NCBI RefSeq assembly: GCF_042186555.1
Contig: NC_133326.1
Span: forward strand, 95,347,288-95,411,287
Source: Aquarana catesbeiana
Lineage: Eukaryota; Chordata; Amphibia; Anura; Ranidae
Length of the DNA: 64,000 nt
Direction of reading: 5' to 3'
Under the pieces are notes generated by a model that saw nothing but the letters and a program-made list of their open reading frames with translations, made no database searches and was not told the origin of the DNA. Below are positions 11,813 through 24,893 of the stretch, piece after piece. Position 1 is the stretch's first letter; each line of letters begins with the position of its first letter. A program made the translations under genes and the position numbers.

Positions 11813-12373
11813 GATGAGACCAAGATAAACTTATTTGGTTCAGATGGTGTCAAGCATGTGTGGCAGCAACCAGGTGAGGAGTACAAAGACAAGTATGTCT
11901 TGCCTACAGTCAAGCATGGTGGTGGGAGTGTCATGGTCTGGGGCTGCATGAGTGCTACTGGCACTGGGGAGCTACAGTTCATTGAGGGAACCATGAATGC
12001 CAACATGTACTGTGACATACTGAAGCAGAGCATGATCCCCTCCCTTTGGAGACTGGGCCACAGGGCAGTATTCCAACATGATAATAACCCCAAACACACC
12101 TCCAAGACGACCACTGTCCTGCTAAAGAAGCTGAGGGTAAAGGTGATGGACTGGCCAAGCATGTCTCCAGACCTAAACCCTATTGAGCATCTGCGGGGCA
12201 TCCTCAAACGGAAGGTGGAGAAGCGCAAGGTCTCTAACATTCACCAGCTCTGTTATGTCGTCATGGAGGAGTGGAACAGGACTCCAGTGGCAACCTGTGA
12301 AGCTCTGGTTAACTCCATGCCCAAGAGGCTTAAGGAAGTGCTGGAAAATAATGGTGGCCACACAAAATATTGA
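11813..12373 (+). pseudogene. Tc1/mariner transposase, C-terminal catalytic half (5'-truncated)
   Basis: The frame codes for the DDE catalytic half of a Tc1-like transposase, the nuclear enzyme that cuts and pastes the element at TA sites. It opens at the first catalytic aspartate (DETKINLFG, 11813), directly after an in-frame TAA at 11810. The 171-residue frame from the ATG at 11858 contains HGGGSVMVWG, then FQHDNNPKH with the second Asp, then SPDLNPIEH with the catalytic Glu. I count 34 residues between these last two, giving the DD34E signature. The usual Trp after NPIEHL is Arg here. The DNA-binding N-terminal half (about 150 residues in the family) is absent, so this is a dead, 5'-truncated copy. 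The 3' non-coding part follows. Confidence 0.92.
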
Positions 12374-12620
12374 AACTTTGGGCCCAATTTGGACATTTTC
12401 ACTTAGGGGTGTACTCACTTTTGTTGCCAGCGGTGTAGACATTAATGGCTGTGTGTTGAGTTATTTTGAGAGGACAGCAAATTTACACTGTTATACAAGC
12501 TATACACTCACTACTTTACATTGTAGCAAAGTGTCATTTCTTCAGTGTTGTCACATGAAAAGATATAATAAAATATTTACAAAAATGTGAGGGGTGATCT
12601 CACTTTTGTGAGATATTGTA
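12374..12620 (+). mobile_element. 3' end of the Tc1-like element
   Basis: Non-coding tail following the transposase, ending 'cacttttgtgagatattgta' with TA. This matches the general form of Tc1-like termini. The 5' inverted repeat is missing, so the target duplication cannot be checked. Confidence 0.75.
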
Positions 12621-13147
<527 letters not shown>

Positions 13148-13698
13148 TTTTTATTATTTATATATACTATACTTACAGCACTGTATAAATACATGCTTTT
13201 ATGTTGGAACAATGTGAATACAGAGAAGGTATACACTGCAGTTTAACTTCCATTAACCATCACTAGTATTATATATTAATAGTACTATTTGTGTACTTTT
13301 CTCTGCTTGTAACTGTAACTTCTTCTCCCTCTCTACAGAATTACATAATATCTTCATAAGCATAAGTTTAAAAGTTAATGGCCTTAAAGTCATAATTTGT
13401 AATAGCCATCTGCTTTCTAACCTAGAATATATTTTTCCATGACTTGCATCCCCCAGAGCCTTACAAATATTACTTACATATTGCTGACATATTTGCAACA
13501 AAGACATGTTCAGGTTGAACAAATAGGACATTCAATATTTCTATATGATTTAGCAGCAATGAAGATTCTCATATTGTTAAAAAAAAAAAAAAAAAAAAAA
13601 CCCTTAAACTGTAAACTAGAACATGTCCTTGGAACACACACTATGATAAAATTGTTTTAATTTAGATGAAAACAAAAAATGTTAAGTATTCTAAAACC
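13148..13698. other. Unassigned AT-rich sequence
   Basis: No gene is recognised. A 20-bp poly(A) run is at 13580-13600. Confidence 0.4.
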
Positions 13699-14216
13699 TA
13701 AAGTGTTACTAAACCCAGGGCCCTGCATTCCCTTTATTTGGTCTCCCACATTACACAGAATATGGAAATGCAATAGTTTTAGTAACAATAAACTGCTAAA
13801 TACCTTTTCTCATCAGCAGTATATAACAGTTTTGTTACTTATATCAGTGTCCAGCAGAGCACTAGTGAAAGGTTGTGGGAGGAGTTTTCATTCTCCCCTG
13901 ATTGTCCTATGAGGCTGCAGGACTCCTGACCCTCTGTCTGGACAGTGCTTATTGGCCCTGTGCCAATCATATGCACTCTCACAAAAAAAAAAAACCTCTC
14001 TAGCAATACACACCAAACTGAGCATGTGCAGAGTGCGCGCAAGGCTCTGTTCTATCAGAAGATGGTTTGGGGACAGTGGAAGAAGGGGAGAATCAGGATC
14101 AAACAGCCTTTTTACACAATGCAGAGGATTAACCCCTTAGGTTACACAGTGAGTATAACAAGCATGCTTTACTACATATACAGACTGATTTTACTGTTGT
14201 GAGTTTAGTAACACTA
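13699..14216. mobile_element. TTAAAGTGG-family MITE
   Basis: Terminal inverted repeat AAAGTGTTACTAAACCC at the left and GAGTTTAGTAACACT at the right. Flanking TTAA is not preserved. Internal frames show no domain. Confidence 0.65.
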
Positions 14217-14819
14217 AAAGAAAACTCGAACATTCTGACAATTCGGTAAACAATACTTTATATTAAAGAACTCCATAATTGCATTCCCCTTATAATACCA
14301 TCAATACACACAGTGAACCATCTATTATCAGTTGTGCACAGACTGCCTATGGATGGCCCATTGCATTGAATTCCTAGGTTAATTCAATAAACAATTTCTA
14401 TGTAACCAGTCAGTCATGACAAAAAACATGGGGTGGAGTCCATGCCTGTGACATGATTGCGTACTTGGATCCAGGAAGTGTCCTGGACGACCCCAGGATT
14501 GAGTGTTTGTACAGCGCTATTTACTGCACACATTCTGTGAGTGTTTAGTATTTTTTTTTAAATAAACTTTACATAACGGTTTTATACTATAGAGTTTAGT
14601 CCCATGTCCTTTTACATATGCTGACTGTATGGGATTTTGTGGTCGATTACCCCAGTTACCCATGGAGAAATTGCTTTGAAGAAGTCCTCTCTAGGAGTGA
14701 AAGTTTTGTCAAATGGCGGTCTGCCATTACACAAGTGCATCTCACTCTTTACATTATGTATAAGAGTCCATGCTTTCTGGTAAGTGCATATAATTTAAAT
14801 AAGGTGGTGAAACACTGAG
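14217..14819. other. Unassigned sequence
   Basis: No gene or terminal repeat recognised. Confidence 0.4.
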
Positions 14820-15289
14820 TTAAAGTGATACTAAAGTCTTGTTTTTTTGTGTTTAAAAATACCAAACATGTTATACTTACCTGCTCTGTGCAGTGGTTTT
14901 GCACAGAGCAGCCCCATCCTCTTCTCGGGTCTCTCCCTCCTGCCGAGTGCCCCCACAGCAAGCAGCTTGCTATAGGGGCACCCGAGCCGAGGCTATGTGT
15001 GTCCATTCAGACACCGAACCATGACTAGGTCCGGCCCCTCTCTCTCCTAATTGGCTCACTGACTTTAATTGACAGCAACGGTAACCAATGGCACTCCACT
15101 GCTGTCTCAGCAGATGAGGAGGGAGAGTCCCGGACAGCCGAGTCTCTCCTGCAACATCGCTGGATAGAGATGGGCTTGTTCAAGTATTAGGGGGGCTGAG
15201 GGAAGCTGCTGCGCACAGAAGGTTTTTTTATCTTAATGCATACAATGCATTAAGATAAAAAAAACCTTCTGGCTTTAGAATCAATTTAA
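14820..15289 (+). mobile_element. TTAA-flanked MITE, hairpin-bearing subfamily
   Basis: TTAA at 14820-14823 and 15286-15289, with inverted termini 'agtgatactaaag' and 'ctttagaatcaat'. It shares the 'acatgttatacttacct' and 'gcacagagcag' blocks and the right-hand hairpin 'cttaatgcatacaatgcat' with the copies at 2614 and 4144. Confidence 0.78.
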
Positions 15290-15679
15290 GTCACTATTTA
15301 CGGATTATTTTTGCTCAACATAGACAGTTTTGGGTGATATCTGGATTGAAGTTTAGGACTTGCCAACTCAATTTTTACACCTTGGACCCTATTCACTTCA
15401 CCTTTATAAACGTTATTATTATTTACTACATTCTCACTATTATACTATTTTGTATATTATTTCATTATTGTTGTTGCATCACTTCAGACTTGTTTACAAA
15501 TATTATATGGCGCACCACATATCGAATATAGTATAGAACCATCAAAGTGGCATTTCACCCTTATGGGTTACCACAGTACAGTACTATGGGCCCCTGCAAT
15601 CACACAAAAAGAATAACAGGTTATCCAAACAAACACTGCCCACTAGTTAACTTTATCTTAATTAATGTTACAGCGTCCA
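15290..15679. other. Unassigned AT-rich sequence
   Basis: No gene recognised. Confidence 0.4.
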
Positions 15680-16131
15680 TAGCGGTTGTAAACCCTGGGG
15701 AAAAAAAAACAAAAAAAACTGCAAGACAAAGTCATAATGAGCTAGTATGCATTGTATACTATCTCATTTTAAAATACTTACCTTAGAACAAAGCCCTCCA
15801 GCAGCGCCCGCACACCACTGAGACGGCTGACTCTCTTCCCCGGTGTTTCTTCTGGTTTCACAGGCTCCGGCGCTGTGAGTAGCTAAAGCAGCGATGACAT
15901 CACTCCCGCGCATGCACACAGGTGCCGTTGTTTACGGCACGGGCTCTGAAGGATCAGCACAATAAGCCAGACCTTCAGAGCGCATGTGCCGATGATGTCA
16001 TCAGCTGCATGCACTCTGAACATCTTCTAAACTGTGCACGTTTAGGAGATAATCACAGTACCTACAAGTGAACCTTATTATAGGCTTACCTGTAGGTACT
16101 AGTAAAAAATAAGACTTTACTTCCACTTTAA
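15680..16131. mobile_element. TTAAAGTGG-family MITE
   Basis: Left terminus AGCGGTTGTAAACCC, right terminus 'ctttacttccacTTTAA' with TTAA at 16128-16131. The GC-rich core (about 15790-16030) carries a palindromic segment around 'gatgatgtcatc'. Confidence 0.65.
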
Positions 16132-16329
16132 GGACACAGAGCGACTGAAAATAGTGGGCAGGCAGAGCGAATGGGAACTATAGTAATGTACAGCAAAGTT
16201 ATTTTCTGCTCAAACAGAATAAAACCAAAACAGCAGACCTGTAATTTTATCTTTGTGGTGTGTTTGTAGTTGCTATGGTTTTATGTGACCTCGGGGGCCA
16301 AGCTTTGAACTCATCTGAGTTGACATACT
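16132..16329. other. Unassigned sequence
   Basis: Short spacer; nothing recognised. Confidence 0.4.
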
Positions 16330-17165
16330 GGATGTAATTAATCTCTGTTTTATGTCTTTTTTAATTTGGGTGAAAAAGAGAAGGCCGGTTAAAGTAAAAA
16401 GTAAAAGGTAGGACAGGGTAAAGTGGTAGCTGGGGACTACGGCACTATGCATAGATTTCTATCAATCCTCACATAAGAGGAGAAGACTAAGGTCAAAATG
16501 TAAAGGAAGAAGGTTGTATACCCAGGGGGACTGGAATTTGACCATTGTCAAATCTACTGTATTGGTTATTTTTTTTATTCAACAGAGCCTGGGATACCCT
16601 TATCATTATATTTTAAGGGATAGGGATTGCCATGCATTAACAATTGTTTGATTGTGGTAAATATGGCTAGCAGTAGTTTAAATTGAGAATTTGTTATTCC
16701 CATTGGTTTGTATTATTGAGAAGGGCTTTGCATGGGTCCTCTGAGAGGGAGCAGTTCAGGTTTGTATGTAACATTTGAGAATTACTAGACCAAAGCACAC
16801 TTATGATGGGACATGTCCACCATACAGTATATAATGTAAAGTGCCATATTCATCACATCCACGGAAATATTTATGAGAGGATTCAGGTGTAAATTTGGAT
16901 ATGTGGGATTGTCTCTAACGCATAGACATTACTGGAGTATTGTTTAGAAGTTTTCCACATTTGATTCCAGTTCTCCCTTCCAAGAGTAACTTCCAACTTC
17001 TCTGCCCATTTTGTAATGTGAATTAAGTATCAGAAAAGAGCTTTTTGTGAGCAATATGGTATAAAGAAGAGATATCAAGCCCCAAAATGATGGGTCTTTT
17101 CAACATTTTGGATATAAAGCATGTGAAAGTGTTGAGGGCTTTTAAATCTGGCTTGCTCATTTTCA
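16330..17165 (-). pseudogene. L1/Tx1-like LINE ORF2 C-terminus, heavily decayed
   Basis: On the minus strand the segment near 17020-16930 reads KWAEKLEVTLGRENWNQMWK, and that near 16822-16805 reads VWWTCP, followed downstream by DPCKALLN. This order (a Trp-rich helical segment, then a 'H-x-W-W-x-C-P' box, then a late 'ALLN') is typical of the extreme C-terminus of L1-clade ORF2 proteins, downstream of the reverse transcriptase. Several stops and frame changes break it. The 688-residue L1 frame at 51780-53846 belongs to the same broad clade but is not closely similar. No host function is implied. Boundaries are approximate. Confidence 0.65.
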
Positions 17166-17319
17166 TAATATAATGCTTTATTCAAAATTTAAGTATTTTA
17201 TGATGGTGTGGGGAATATTCCTCCTGAAGACTAGTGAAAGGTTAAAGACTGTATTACTGTATGATTTGTGGATCCTACTATTTTTTTTATCTTCTTTACA
17301 TTATCTGAACAGTCCAGGC
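17166..17319. other. Unassigned sequence
   Basis: Short spacer between the LINE remnant and the next repeat; nothing recognised. Confidence 0.35.
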
Positions 17320-18142
17320 ATTTGGTTAAATCCCGTGTTCACATGTTTTATTTATATAGCAATAATAAGTAAACCATGCAGTGTGTTGAATGGGATTTAT
17401 AGTAGAAGACAGATGACTGTCCATGGAAAAAGTTCTTTTTACTTTGCTTGTTTGACATGTGTAAAACGGTACATATCATCACAACTACTTTGTGCATCCA
17501 GGTGGATTTTACCACATTTTTCAGGACAAATTGGGCTTTTATTTGGTGGTAAATAGTAATGGATATCTCCTGATTTTTTTTTTTACCATCAAGGGAAAAC
17601 TGGCCCGAAATAGTAAAAAATATAATTTTTTTTAATTTAACTGTATATTTCTTGCTACTACCATAACCTTCCACCAAAGAACAACTCAAAATATTTTTTT
17701 CTGCTCATGATGATCGCAGCAATACCACATATGTGTATGTTAGTTGTTGTATGTACCCGTAGTACAGCCGAGAAAAAAAAGTGCATACTTTTTTTTTTTA
17801 TCTTACCTAAAACAATACTGACGCTGATACGAACTTAGAAAAAGGAGAGAGAGAAATACAAAGCATCTTTCTCCTCCATTCAGGGAGAGAAAACATGGGT
17901 GGCGGGCTTCCCAGTGACTGATCCCTATGATAGCCAATCAAAGGCTGTCACAACGGTCAGGTGATCTGAAATTGGGAGTCCTGGGTCCCGATCGTTTGTT
18001 CTATACTAACAAAAGGCCACTGCCACATCCACAAGCAAATGGCCACTGCCCCGATCATTAGTACTGGGGCCTGTAGCTCTCGAGAAAAAAGCTTAGTCCA
18101 GTGGGGCCACATATTTGCATACGCTCGGCACCAAGGGGTTCA
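17320..18142. mobile_element. Probable TTAA-type (piggyBac-like) non-autonomous element, one end identified
   Basis: The right end 'cggcaccaaggggttca' resembles a decayed CCAAGGGGTTAA terminus, and the body ('ataccacatatgtgtatg', 'agccaatcaaaggctgtc') has the composition of the TTAACCACTT group. The left end was not located, so the start is approximate. Confidence 0.4.
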
Positions 18143-18777
18143 TTTGGTAGCAGATCTGGAGACATATGCCTTCATTTTTTTTTTTTAATTAGTAAAAATT
18201 TTTTGAAAAAATGAAAAAATGCATTTTCCGTCATTTTCCCCAACACAATGTTTATGTAATTTGTGCAACCCCCCCTCCCCCCCCAGGGATTCAGCACCCT
18301 CCCTGGTTAAAATTATATCACATCATGTAGCTTTTATTTACTGTAAAGGAATGGTAAGGCTCAAAGTAAATGTATGTGTTTCACTTTAGCAGAGCTCTAC
18401 TCCCTTTTCAAAGCTAAAATGAGATGCACACAAGGAAAAATTAAGTTTGTGTAAACTCTGTATAACATTCAGATAAGATCAAATCGCATTGGCAAGGGCA
18501 CAAAATTGGCAATGACGTCTTCACAAGTTTGCAATTGCTAAAAATCCAGATGACAATGCATTTTGCGTAAGCATTTTAAGTTTGCACAGTAAATGCAAAT
18601 GTCATCCAGATTATTCAACATCATTTTTTTCACCTGGGGATTAATTTCTATAGTTTCCACTTCTGTTTTCTTCATGGGAGGAGGGGGGGGGTCTAGATTT
18701 TGGTCAGTGGAGACCACTGCTGCAGGGAGACCCTGGACAGAGCTGCATCAGTTCTGTCCTAGTTTCCGTATTCAAAG
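18143..18777. other. Unassigned sequence
   Basis: No gene recognised. Contains a C-run at 18269-18284 and a G-run at about 18679-18689. Confidence 0.4.
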
Positions 18778-20223
18778 CAGGGGCGGATCCAGAGTCTAGT
18801 CTGGGGAGGGGTACTGCCAGAAAATAAAGTTGTTGCTTACAGCACTGTATTTAACATATCATACAGACCTAACCTTGTTTAAATCAAGGTAAATCAAGGT
18901 ATCACAACGTAAAATGGTTATGTGAGAAGCCTCACATATTAGCTGGCACTCTCCCACTCCTGTGAAGCATACTAGTTTCTGTCTGGGAGAGCAATCCATA
19001 CTTATGCCGTGTACACACAATCGGACATTCCAACAACAAAATCTATGGGTTTTTTTCCGACGGATGTTGGCTCAAACTTGTCTTGCATACACACGGTCAC
19101 ACAAATGTTGTCGGAAATTCCAAACGTCAAGAACGCGGTGACGTACAACACTTACAACGAGCCGAAAAAAATTAAGTTCAATAGCCAGTGCGGCTCTTCT
19201 GCTTGATTCCGAGCATGTGTGGAATTTTGTGCATCGGAATTGTGTACACATGATCGGAATTTCCGACAACGGATTTTGTTGTCGGAAAATTTGAGACCCA
19301 GATCTCAAACCTTGTTTGTCGGAAATTCGGTCGGAAAATGTCCGATGGAGCCTACACACGGTCGACAACAAGCTCCCATCGAACATTTGTTGTTGGAAAT
19401 TCCGACCGTGTGTACGCAGCATAAGAGTTTAACTTAGAACCTGTGGGCAGGCTATGGCTAGTCAAGAATTTGCGTATTTTTAAGTGATTGTATATAAGCT
19501 TTAAAATGAGCCTTCACTAACTTCTGTAGCTGCAGGCCAGATACAATAAAGTAATTAATTCTCATATTCCCTGAGGCCGTGGGAATCAATGGGTAATGGA
19601 CTGCAATTTCTGTGCTTCGACTGTGATATTTGAATAGTAGATTGCTCCACAGCACCCAAAGCTAAGGAGGTCAGTCAGGGCTTGATTAGAGACTTTTTTT
19701 TGTTTCACAAATTTTGATTAGAGCCTTTTTACAAAATAATGAGAATATGCTAAATAAAGAATATGCTAATAATGTTTATAAGTTTTGATTCATCCGTGAT
19801 CTGCCTTACGCTCGCCTTAGGCAGGTGTAGCGTGCAGGTCGACAGGCAGCTCTTCAGATGTGCTCTGCTTAAATCCCGGCAGGCTGGCTGGCACAGTTCC
19901 CTTGCCTCATGCCGCGCTGGAGAAGATGGAGGGAGGAGGTGGGTGGAGCCAATATTCACTAGGCGTGGAGAAGGAAGAAGTTAAATCCTCCTCCGCTCTG
20001 AATGCTGGGACCTCGCTCTCCTCCTCGGGTGTGACGACACTGGTTGCTAGACGCCAGGCGGTAGCAACCAGTGTGGCAGGCAGTAGAGGCCAGGCCAGTG
20101 GTGGTGCAACAACAAGAGGTGCTCAGCACCACTGCTGCTGATTCCGAATGTGAGACTTGGAGTCGGTAATATTTTCTTGGGGGGGGCAATTGCTCTGTTG
20201 CTCCCCCCCCGGATCTGCCCGAG
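18778..20223. mobile_element. hAT-like non-autonomous element with CAGGGGCGGATCC terminus
   Basis: Starts CAGGGGCGGATCC and ends GGATCTGCCCGAG, which are imperfect inverted repeats of the hAT type. A TA-type MITE (19003-19423) has inserted inside it. The flanking 8-bp duplication is not clear. Frames at 19860-20141 and 19959-20297 lie in its GC-rich end without a domain. Confidence 0.5.
19003..19423. mobile_element. TA-type MITE, second copy of the GTACACACGG family, nested
   Basis: TA-TGCCGTGTACACAC at the left and GTGTGTACGCAGCA-TA at the right. It is similar throughout to the copy at 4699-5133, including the 'gacggatgttggctcaaac' block, and is nested in the element at 18778. Confidence 0.75.
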
Positions 20224-21347
20224 AAAGAAAGCACCGTAACATCACTACAGTATTGAGTTTCCAATGATCTGTTACAAGCACTCCTATGGAGCATCATATA
20301 GCAAGATTATAAGCTCAGGAAATTATGGTTTCAGCTCCATGGCTTAGTGCTGCATATTGGCTATCACTGAACCCTTTTGGACCCATTGATTCCTGGGACA
20401 ACACTGGGATGAATAGCTACTGTTGTGCTTTACAGCAAGAAAGTGTAAAAAAAAAGTTATACATTTCAGAAATAGCTCCTGAAAATATCTGTGATAAAAA
20501 ACAGGTAAAAAAAACTTGTCCATTAAAAACTGTAGTGCAGTGACAACCCATTTCAAATCAAAGAGGAGCATTAACTCAACACAAATGAGGTAAAGCACCA
20601 CATTGTGTCAGAATAGCGTGACTGGGCCCCTACAGTCTCTTTCGGATATGTATTGCTTCTTGTGTCCCCACGTTGAAGAATATCCACACTTCCTGAGTAG
20701 TGTAGTTAGTCAACAGATGACATTAAATGTCCAACAGACATTCTAACGCTTTCTTTTTCCAGAACGAACTTTCAAAAAAAGCTTGATTTAAAAAAAATAG
20801 TTGTCTGGTATGAGAAGCAGTTATATTTTTTTCTCAAATTTTTAGAAGTCAGTTCCAGCTCATTCATGTATATTTCTTATTTCCACACCTTGATCAACAC
20901 ACCTGGTTACAGCAATCATTTCTCCCCTAGAGATTCAATGAACCATATAATTAGTATGGAAGATATGGTCATACGTATTTATACTGTTGCATACATATTT
21001 ACACAAGTCTGATCTTTCTTACATTACTGTAAGTAGAAGCATTTGCAGGGAAGGAGCGTGGTGTGCCTGTTAATTACAGTGAAAGTATGCATCACCTACT
21101 TCTCACTGCCAATATCCCTGCAGTAACTCAGAAACTATTTATTAAGCAGCAGCAGGTTAGTAAATCATTTCCATATTGTGAATATTACTATGTAACCTTG
21201 AAAAGCATACTTTTTACTGCTTCCAGTTGGGCGACAACAAAAAATAAACACAGTTTCAAATGTCAGTTATGGGAAATTCAGCAATGGGAAATTATTCACG
21301 AAAGAGTGACATTTACCACTATCATTGAAAAAGTTTTTAAACAATCC
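20224..21347. other. Unassigned sequence, no gene recognised
   Basis: About 1.1 kb without a domain, terminal repeat or RNA feature that I can support. Two overlapping frames at 20325-20543 (+) and 20344-20601 (-) are short and motif-free. Confidence 0.4.
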
Positions 21348-22160
21348 TTAACCGGTTCCCGACTGGCTCACGTATATATACTGCGTCAGAATGGCACCGC
21401 TGGGCGAAACCCTGTACAGGTAAGTCTTCCCCTTTAAGAGCCGCCAGAGGACGTGCGGCCTCTGCACGGAGGGGGACCCAACGCAAGTTGCCAGCAGTCG
21501 CGATCGCGTGCACGAGAGCCAGCACAGAGATTTGTGTGTGTCAACACACAAGTTCTGTCAGGGGAGAGGAGATATATCGTTTGTTCCTACTGGGTAGGAA
21601 CAACGATATGTCTCCTCCCCCAGTCAGTCCTATCCCCATACAGTTAAAACACATGTAGGGAACACACATTTAACCTCTTGATTGCCCCCTAGTGTTAACC
21701 CCGTCCCTATCAGTGACATTTACACAGTAATTAGTGCATATTTATAGCACTGATCGCTGTATAAATGTAAATGGTCCCAAAAATGTGTCAAAAATGTCAG
21801 ATCTGTCCCTTGCAATGTCGCAGTACCGCTAAAAATCGCAGATCACGCCATTACTAATAAATAAATCAATAATAAAAATGGCATAAAAATGCCATAAATC
21901 TTTCCCATAGTTTGTAGACGCTATAACTTTTTTTTTTTCAAAATCGTTGCAATTTTTGTTTATAGCAGAAAAAATAAAAACCGCAGAGGTGATCAAATAC
22001 CACCAAAAGAAAGCTCTATTTGTAAAAAAAGGACGCACATTTTGTTTCGGTACAACATTGCATGGCTGCGCAATTGTCAGTTAAAGCGACGCAGTGCCAA
22101 ATTGTAAAAAGTGCTCTAGTCAGGAAAGGAGGTAAAATCCTCCGGGGCTGAAGTGGTGAA
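21348..22160 (-). mobile_element. Non-autonomous piggyBac-type element (TTAACCACTT family)
   Basis: Left end TTAACCGGTTCCCGACTGG, right end GGGGCTGAAGTGGTGAA (TTAA decayed to GTGAA). Same orientation and body as the copy at 5888, including 'gtgatcaaataccaccaaa'. Confidence 0.72.
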
Positions 22161-23799
22161 GTCTGGGGTTTTAAAAAAACAAAAAAAACAAAACATACAT
22201 ACTTATCTCTATGGATGCAGCGTCAGTGTGCTGCAGTTATCCCCCACTGACTTTAAACTCTAGAACTGAGCAATCACATGACTGCTGATCGCTCAGTTCT
22301 CGGTCTGCACTGAGCCAAGAGTGGTGACTGACAGTCATCATTATCTGCTCTGCCCCTCCAGCTCCCAGTGGAGCACCGGGCTGTGGTGGTGGTGGAAGCA
22401 GTGTGTCGAGAGGCTGAGCCAGCTACCAGTCAGGCACCTGGGTGAATCCCAACATTATTGTTGGGATGAAAGAACAAAAAGTGCGTAATTTGCTGCAATA
22501 TCTTTTTTTTGGGGGTATCAAATCACATTACAGGTATAGCAGGAACAATAAAAGGTGACGTGTTTCGCCCTAAATACAGTGCTTCCTCAAACCTCCTATT
22601 GTCTGGATCCTTCCAGTCTGGAGTGGCTCTGTGACATCAGTTGACAGTGGGCTTTAGCTTGCTGCCGGCTGATTTTGGGTCACAGGAGAGCAAAAGCAAG
22701 TGCACTCCTGTGACCCAGAAAAGAAACTTTTTTGGCCATACTTCTTTCTTCAAACATTACCATTAGGTCCTATTCACAGCTTTGTGTTCTGGGGATGCAC
22801 ACGGAAATGTGCGCTTCTGTGCATGTTCCTGAAGACGTGTCAAAATGCACATCGCACTTGCAGTGCCATTATTTCTTAATGGCACCCCAAACGTAGCTAC
22901 CAGATGACCCAAAACACGCATTACTGACTGCAAAAAAAAAAGATGTAGAAGTTAGTTTGGTGCGTTTGTCACATCAAGGGCAGGCCATTCAAGTTAACGG
23001 GCTTCCCTTTGATTTGCTATGATTTTAATGCCTCTGCTGTGAACTTTGAAAATACATTTCTCCACATTGCTTATAGCTGCAGAGGCTTTTTTTGATGGCT
23101 TTTTTAAAGCGCTTTAAATGTACATAGTCTAGGCACAGGTTTACTTTAAGCCCTCTTCCCTAGAGGCTAAGAAAGCCAAGCAGTATAACTTCAAAGACTA
23201 GCTAAAGAATGGAAGTAGGAATAAGACCTATTTCTGTCTCAATCCAAAATAACATTGTAGAAATACAGACAAAACAAAAACCTTTAACATGGGATTATTT
23301 TAATTACAGTAGCCAAAAAAATAGACAGGTACGTTTTACCCAATTTGTATTTCGCTTTATAGATCTTATGTGGATTTCCCTTTGTCGTTCTATCTTCCAT
23401 ATACCTGCATCGTAAATTGTTCACCAATTACAGAGATTACAGTTATAAAAAAAGATGATTGACTGTTGCACATGAATGCATTCCACTTTTCCGAGCACAT
23501 ATTAAACCAGCAGGTAACTACAAATAATTGCTGAATACCAACAATACTGATCATTTTACAGCTGTCTGGTTGAGACATGTAGATAATTCCAATCAATTAC
23601 AGAGGGGAAATGAAGATGAGAAAAATTTGACTTCTCATGCTGACGTGAAACAAAAAAAATGCTCCATCAGAATGAACAGAACATCTGCACTGAATAGAAA
23701 ATAGCTTTTCAATTTCTCACCATGCTACAGTTTGGATTACCTTTGACACTGGACTCATGCACAAATGTATGATTTAGAACTATGAGTAATAATCATAAA
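22161..23799. other. Unassigned sequence with old repeat pieces
   Basis: No gene recognised. A GC-richer block at 22190-22450 resembles the core of a TTAA-type MITE but termini are missing. A hammerhead-like motif at 22557-22591 is listed separately. From about 22740 to 23130 the text resembles an old MITE. The rest is AT-rich. Confidence 0.4.
22557..22591 (-). ncRNA. Decayed hammerhead-ribozyme-like motif (possible Penelope-derived)
   Basis: Minus strand: TTGAGGA (22590-22584; consensus CTGANGA) followed by AGC, a loop, GGC, then GAAACACGTC. The order core-stem II-GAAA-short stem III-TC matches the minimal type I hammerheads carried by Penelope-like elements. The first core C is T, so cleavage is unlikely. 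See the related motif at 56441. Confidence 0.25.
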
Positions 23800-24726
23800 T
23801 GGGTTGATTTACTAAAACTGGAGAGTGCAAAATCTGGTGCAGCTCTGCAAAGAAACCAATCAGCTTCCAGGTTTTTTGTCAAAGCTTACCCACTTGCCTG
23901 CTGGGCACCTTCACCCCCTTCCTACCCAGCCCAATTTTCAGATTTCAGCACTATCACACTTTAAATGACAATTGCGTGGTCATGCAACACTGTACCCATA
24001 AGACATTTTTATCATTTTTTTTTACACAAATAGAGCTCTCTTTTGCTCTACCACTGTGTTTTTTATTTTTTGCTAAAGAAACAAAATATTGAAAATAAAA
24101 AAATAAAAAAAGTTTTTCTTTTATCAAATTGTCTAAATAAGTAATGTTTCTCCTTTACTGATGTACACTGACAAGGATGCACCGATGGGCACTGATAGGG
24201 AGCACTGATAGGTGGCACTAATAGGTGGTACTGATGGGCACAAATTGACAGCACTGTTGGACACTGTTGGGGCTGCACTGATAATCAGGACACCGATGAT
24301 CAGTGTCCTGATTACCAGTGTAGATGTCCCCTGTGTGGATTTGCTGGTCATCAACTTTCCTCTCATGCGCTGTCAGCGTGAGGAGAGGACTGCCGATAAC
24401 CAGCAAATCCTGTTTACACTGTGATCAGCTGTGATTGAACACAGCTGGTATAAAGCCTCTGTGATTGGCTCTTTACCCCGATCTTGTGACCAGCTGCAGC
24501 TGAAGAATCAAAGATCCATGCCAATGTGTGTCGCAGGGGGCGCATGGGAAGCTCGATCATGGGAGGATGTCCATAGATGGCTTCCAGGCAATGTGAGCCT
24601 GCGCTGTAGCAGTCTTTCAGCTATAGTGCGGTAGGGAGGTGGTTAATTGAACAAGCTGAAGCTGATTGGGTACCATGCACAGCTGCACCAGATTTTGCAC
24701 TCTCCAGTTTTAGTTGGTCAACCCCA
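23800..24726. mobile_element. Foldback MITE (TTTACTAAAACTGGAG family), copy 1, split by a TTAA insertion
   Basis: Left arm 'gggttgatttactaaaactgg' class sequence starts at 23800 and the complementary right arm ('ccagttttagttggtcaacccc') ends at 24726; the inner part 'gtgcaaaatctggtgcagct' is mirrored too. A 762-bp element interrupts it after 'gtcaaagc'. The second copy at 42503 shows the uninterrupted sequence 'caaagcttaattgttcaag'. Confidence 0.82.
23885..24646. mobile_element. Nested TTAACCACTT-family (piggyBac-type) element
   Basis: Starts TTACCCACTTGCCTGC and ends GAGGTGGTTAA. The flanks 'caaagc' and 'ttgaacaagc' join across a single TTAA to give the empty site seen in the other copy of the host MITE. 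The core contains short tandem 'cactgatrggnrg'-like units (24185-24290). Confidence 0.8.
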
Positions 24727-24893
24727 TAGGGTAGCTTATCAAGCAATTTTATATTCATATACCAATGTGCACAAGATTCATCATTGAGAAGCATATACAA
24801 AACACACGATCGGTCTACCAGATTATGCTTTGCAATTTCTTTCTTCCTAGTCCGTAAGGTGGGGTAAACCCATATACTGTGTGTAAGGGCTCA
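24727..24893. other. Unassigned spacer
   Basis: Short sequence without recognisable features. Confidence 0.35.

Noticed and set aside
17173..17556. 127-codon plus frame with hydrophobic runs
   Set aside because: It begins next to the L1 remnant and runs into a piggyBac-like repeat body; no signal peptide, motif or family was recognised.
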